DNA of 64,000 nucleotides, taken from contig VXAZ01008268.1 in the NCBI GenBank assembly GCA_013399875.1, forward strand, positions 48,020-112,019, given 5' to 3'. Positions 59,986-64,000 of the stretch are shown here, in pieces. Source of the DNA: Gymnorhina tibicen. Taxonomy: Eukaryota > Chordata > Aves > Passeriformes > Artamidae. The position numbers and the translations under genes were made by a program. The notes below the pieces were generated by a model. The model was not told where the DNA came from. It saw only the letters and a list, made by a program, of their open reading frames with translations, and made no database searches. The first letter of the stretch is position 1, and each line of letters starts with the position of its first letter.

Positions 59986-62900
59986 TTCTTCATGCTCTGA
60001 CTACGAAGAGCTGTAGACTCTTTTATCAATATAGTACCTGAGGAGCATCTGCTGGGGAGTAACTACACTATGTTTCTGCAGGAGATGGATTCATCAACTC
60101 TTAACAGATCTTTCACATTCCTAATTCCGATGTCTGAACTTTGTATGTCGAAGAGGGGAAAGAAAGCCCCCACATTCTCTGAGAATTACAGTGTGTATCC
60201 TACTATTTATTTCCTTTATTATAATCTAAAGAGAAACTGGGTGGCTTGATTTTTACAAGCAGTGGTTTGCAGAAGAAATACCATGATTTTAATGGGAACC
60301 AAATGAGCAACCATTACATAAATGGCAGTATGAGACACAACTAATGTTGAAATGTTAAATGCTTGGGTCAAACTCATCAAAATGGGAACTGGCAGCAGCA
60401 TGCTGGAACATTGGGGTTTCTCCACGCTCAAGATGATACTGCAAACATTTCCCAGTGCTGTTAATGCTGGTTCAGCTCCTCTGGAGGTAGCTGTGGAGGG
60501 CATCTGACTGCTTCTGTTTTTACTGACTTAAAATCTTAAGATCATCTCTGAAACCCAAATTTGGAGCTTTGGGCCAGTTTTAGTGATACAATTTGGTTAA
60601 CTGGTTGGAGCGGGTAGAGCAAGAAAACCTTTAAAAGAAGCTGGAATTAGAGTTTTAATACCTTCGTTTCCTCTTGGTCTCATACCTGCTGGTACACAAA
60701 AACATGACATGAATTGATTCAGTTGGCATATGAGCACTAGTGATCCTGTTTTACTCTATTCACTTGGGCAGGACAGCCATGGAGTGCTCCCAATCCCCTC
60801 TCAGTTTCTTGGGCATGAGAGCTGGTGCCAGGAGCAGCAGGATATGCATCCCAGCACACCTTGCCTGCTACCTCCGCCAAGGAGGACTGGCACTGCCTGC
60901 ATGCTGCCCCCGTTCCTGGCCAGAGACACAGCAATTTCCTCAGGAATGAATCACGAACAAAAAAAAACAAACAACAGCTATTTAAGAAGGTTTTGTCTCC
61001 CTCCGCAACTGTCATGACCGGTATCATATTCCTGACAGTTTATTCTTCAAGAATTTAGTCATCTAAGGCTTCAGTGACTCATGTGATGAACCTTCTGCCC
61101 ATTTCCTGGAAAGAGTCTTGCATGGTCCTCTACACCTCCTGTCATTTTCCTTGAGGGTCTCAGTTCTCACTTTGTTTTCATATAGTTCAGCTTTCCTTCG
61201 ATTTTGGCATGGAGAAGGAAGGCAAAAATATTTTGAGTGCACTCAAATTTACAGTGTAACCAGAAAGCAGTGTGGTGAAAGAAACATTTGGAAAACAAAG
61301 ATGGACACAGAACTAGAGAATCTCTTTTGGCAGTAGTTGCCTCTTGGGCTGAAATCTAGTTAGAAGAAAAGGACCTGCTCTATGAAGTGCTGTGTTGTCC
61401 AATATGGTAATGAATTTACCATGGCTGTACCCTGTAAAATGAAAATGAGAAAGATTTGAGGGCTCTCTCAGATTATTGCTTGGGTAGGTGTGATTCACAC
61501 TGGGCAAATGCCACCGATGACAAGCACCCTGACACAAAATATTGAATGAATTGTGCTGGATGGGAACCAAAGTAACCATTTTACATACTTGGGCCAATCT
61601 GAAAGAGACTTCTGTGCAGAAAACAACTGCTTCCTTTTCCTGATGAAAGTTGAAAAGCTGCTCACAAACAGCTTGAAGGATACTTCAGCAAACTCTGATC
61701 TAAGTGGGGTTGTGCTATGCCTACAGCAGACAGCTGCTTGGACATCAGCGATGCCCAGACCATCCCTCCTAACCCATACAGAAGTGACACTGCTGCATGT
61801 TTATATTACAGTTAAAACAGGGAGTGGGGGTTTAGTGTTCTTGTTAAAATATTCAGAAGCGTGTGAGAGTGTGAGCCCATCAGCATAATTTCCGAAGTGT
61901 GAAACAGCTCAGCAGCAGTGCCGGTGCATTCTACAGATCGACTCTTTCTATGCCTAAGTTGCCAGAGTAAGTATCCTGACTTACACTAACTTGCAGCAGA
62001 GATGGTTAAGGAATTTGCAGATCTGTCTGACAGGACCAACATGTCCAGTGTTCTTATAGGATGATTTCAGTGCTCAGTTATACCAGTATAACTGGCACAT
62101 ATACCAGTGTGCATGTATATGTATGTATATATATTTTTTTATAGATCTATATATACACGTCAGTACATATACACTGACATGCATCAGAAGTCTGTTCCCT
62201 CCAAAGGGATATGGTGCCAGGCCAAAGTTGGCCTGACATTCTTCTTTTTTAAAAAAAGTAAACTTCTACAAGTCCTGATTCCAACAGAAATGTTTCCATG
62301 ATTTATTTTAAGAAGAGAACATTCCCCTGCAGTGTTCACCACAACCCAAACATTGCAGCACTGTTGAAGAGCATGAGAATCAGAGAGGAAACTTAAGAAT
62401 CTATTTTCACTGCTTCAGAAGAGAAATAAAAAGAGTAAACAAACAGAAAAAGCAGTGGTAAATAAATTTTATTTTAGTGGTGGCTGTAGTGTTACCTGTA
62501 GTATAGCTAAGGAGAGTAGACTTGAAGTGTGCAGGCATTGCTAGTGATTTCTACAAGACATGACTCAGTGTGTGATGGGAACTTGTGAGAACCATCTACA
62601 CCGTAAGAAAGAGATTTATTATTCTTTGGTTCACCCTTCCTGCTCCTCACACCTTGCCTTTCACATCTGAGAAACTGAACAGCAGACTAGAAGAAATTGC
62701 CTCACTGTTTTAAAATCTAGAAAATAATTTGAAGCTTGGGCAAGCTATGCACAGAGCAAATTCCTCACTGGTGGGAGAGCACTTAGGTACTTGAAGGTGA
62801 TGGGAAGAGTCCTTTCTCTAAATATCTGGAGCTTTCTGTTCTATAGAAAGAGGCACCAGCCCTCAGTGCCACTGTTTGTTTCTTTGCTCAAATTTGCAAA

Positions 62901-63599
62901 AACCAGCAGGCATCAGAAGGAAAAAACCAGGCATGTGTTAAGAGAAAGAACCAATGAGCAAGCACATAGCTTCCTGACATAACTACTGACTGCATGCACA
63001 TGCATGCAGACATGCACACCCAGCACACAGCGCCTCAGTCTGAAAGATCTGTGTACTGAAAACAGAGACAAAAAGTGAGTGAATCCTGCCCAAAAGGGAC
63101 CATAAGAACTGATCTTGTGGCAGATTAGTGATTTCACCAGAAAGTTTTTGGAAGTCGTAAACAGGAAATGGTTAAGTAAAAGCAGGTGGAACATGCTGAT
63201 TGCAGGAACAATGCAGGAAATTGCTGAGCTTCTGAATGGATGCAAAAATCTGCTCTTCTGCTCAGGCCTTGGCAGTCACTCTATGCCCACTCCACCTCCT
63301 CCTGGTCCTCTCTCTCTACCTTTATCTCCCCAAGCTACGAAGTCTCAAAGTCTGCAAACACCTTTTGCTTGAGTAATCTGCTCTCCTTGAGTTTTGGAAC
63401 CAGTTCAGGAGAGTTGGGAGGTTCTGCTTGGAAGGCAAGAAACAAGAGGGACTCACCTACTTTGACAAGAATGAGTCAGAAGTACCCAGCAGTACCCACT
63501 GCCTACCAGGAGTTTAGGTCTGAGGACCCAAAACAGCATCTCTGGCTACTGCCCCAAGTGCTGAATTCCCAAGCATATTTAGTAGAATAGTCAATCAGA
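59986..63599. other. Intergenic, no gene seen
   Basis: About 3.6 kb. It includes nested short dyads and TA/TG words at 62079-62180. Open frames are short and unrecognised, including domainless frames at 60219-61058 and 61313-61888. Confidence 0.5.
62079..62180. repeat. Nested short inverted and direct repeats in TA/TG-rich DNA
   Basis: TATACCAGT occurs at 62079-62087 and 62100-62108. CCAGT (62083-62087) pairs with ACTGG (62091-62095) across a 3-base loop. Farther on, GTCAGT (62159-62164) pairs with ACTGAC (62173-62178). A TATATATATTTTTTT-type run lies between. It is visible directly; no function is claimed. Confidence 0.6.
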
Positions 63600-63690
63600 G
63601 AAACATTACTCCTATGGCCCCTTCCATTCAAGGGGGCTCCCAAAGTGCTAAGCTCTAGGGATCATTCTCCATCTCCACTGGAACACGGTC
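63600..63690 (-). repeat. Possible MIR-type SINE tail, minus strand
   Basis: CCTTCCATTCAAGGGGGCTC, followed by CCAAAGTGCTAAG, matches the reverse-complement tail 'CCTTYCATTCAAGGATCTCAAAGTGCTTTAC'. The rest of the SINE is not clear. Confidence 0.4.
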
Positions 63691-64000
63691 CCTTCTGGGA
63701 CAGAGCACTGCAGCTGTTTAATAGCTCACAGGAACAGCACACAAGCAGATAGAAAAGAAAGTGAAACGTGCAAGAGGCATTTTTTCCATTTTCCTTCCAA
63801 CCTTTCCTCTCTCCTCCTTGTCCATTTGTGCCAATTCCAGACTACACCAGATGTGTCACCAGTCTGCAGAGACTTGGCTCTGAAGATAGGGATCTGCTTG
63901 CCAATGCGCAGCCTTCCCAGTGCTTTCAGACCCAAGGGTCAAGTTCCTACTGCCACACTCTCATCCCTGCCCGTGCTGCCAGGAGTGCTGTGGGATGGAG
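63691..64000. other. Intergenic to window end, no gene seen
   Basis: Mixed sequence; nothing recognised. Confidence 0.4.

Noticed and set aside
60600..60640. GGTTGGAGCGGGTAGAGCAA as a tRNA-like piece
   Set aside because: No B-box or acceptor-stem pairing could be found around it.
8941..62568. Scattered AP-1 sites (8941, 19738, 43997, 61075, 62561 and others) as a coordinated array
   Set aside because: The 7-base palindrome is expected about eight times in 64 kb, and the observed count is near that.
2742..64000. RAD51B 3' exons on the minus strand
   Set aside because: Searched by eye among minus-strand frames for the protein's C-terminal region, with no match. Short exons cannot be excluded without an alignment.

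Overview
This is vertebrate nuclear DNA, most likely from a bird or another sauropsid. The one recognisable gene is the last exon of ZFP36L1 (TIS11B/BRF1), an mRNA-decay factor. The other recognisable sequence is old interspersed repeats: CR1 LINE remnants and amniote MIR-type SINEs. Low visible repeat density, CR1 as the only LINE family seen, and long unique non-coding stretches suggest an avian-type genome. The species cannot be told from the window.

Layout: 1-198 is the CpG-rich 3' end of ZFP36L1 intron 1. 199-1149 is coding exon 2, carrying both CCCH zinc fingers and the C-terminal CNOT1-binding tail. 1150 to about 2735 is the 3'UTR, with AU-rich elements and a canonical poly(A) signal. 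The first exon, encoding about 19 residues in other vertebrates, lies upstream of the window.

From about 2740 to 64000 I find no convincing protein-coding gene. This is a roughly 61 kb gene-poor flank on the 3' side of ZFP36L1. In human the neighbour on that side is RAD51B, transcribed convergently. No RAD51B exon could be recognised here. The flank holds two small CpG-dense blocks (about 6930-7205 and 20755-20910), a decayed 1.5 kb CR1 reverse-transcriptase remnant (about 32100-33630), a second CR1 3' end (about 59695-59985), seven probable MIR-type SINE copies, a purine-rich tract, several small simple repeats, and a 289-base assembly gap flanked by poly(A).

The open frames in the flank look like chance frames. 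They lack recognisable domains, overlap on both strands, and cluster in GC-rich patches. Apart from the gene's own RNA-binding targets in its 3'UTR (a probable self-limiting loop), the flank most plausibly holds distal regulatory sequence and possibly non-coding transcripts. I found no evidence of a new multi-gene system, and repeat and regulatory calls were made by eye without alignment.
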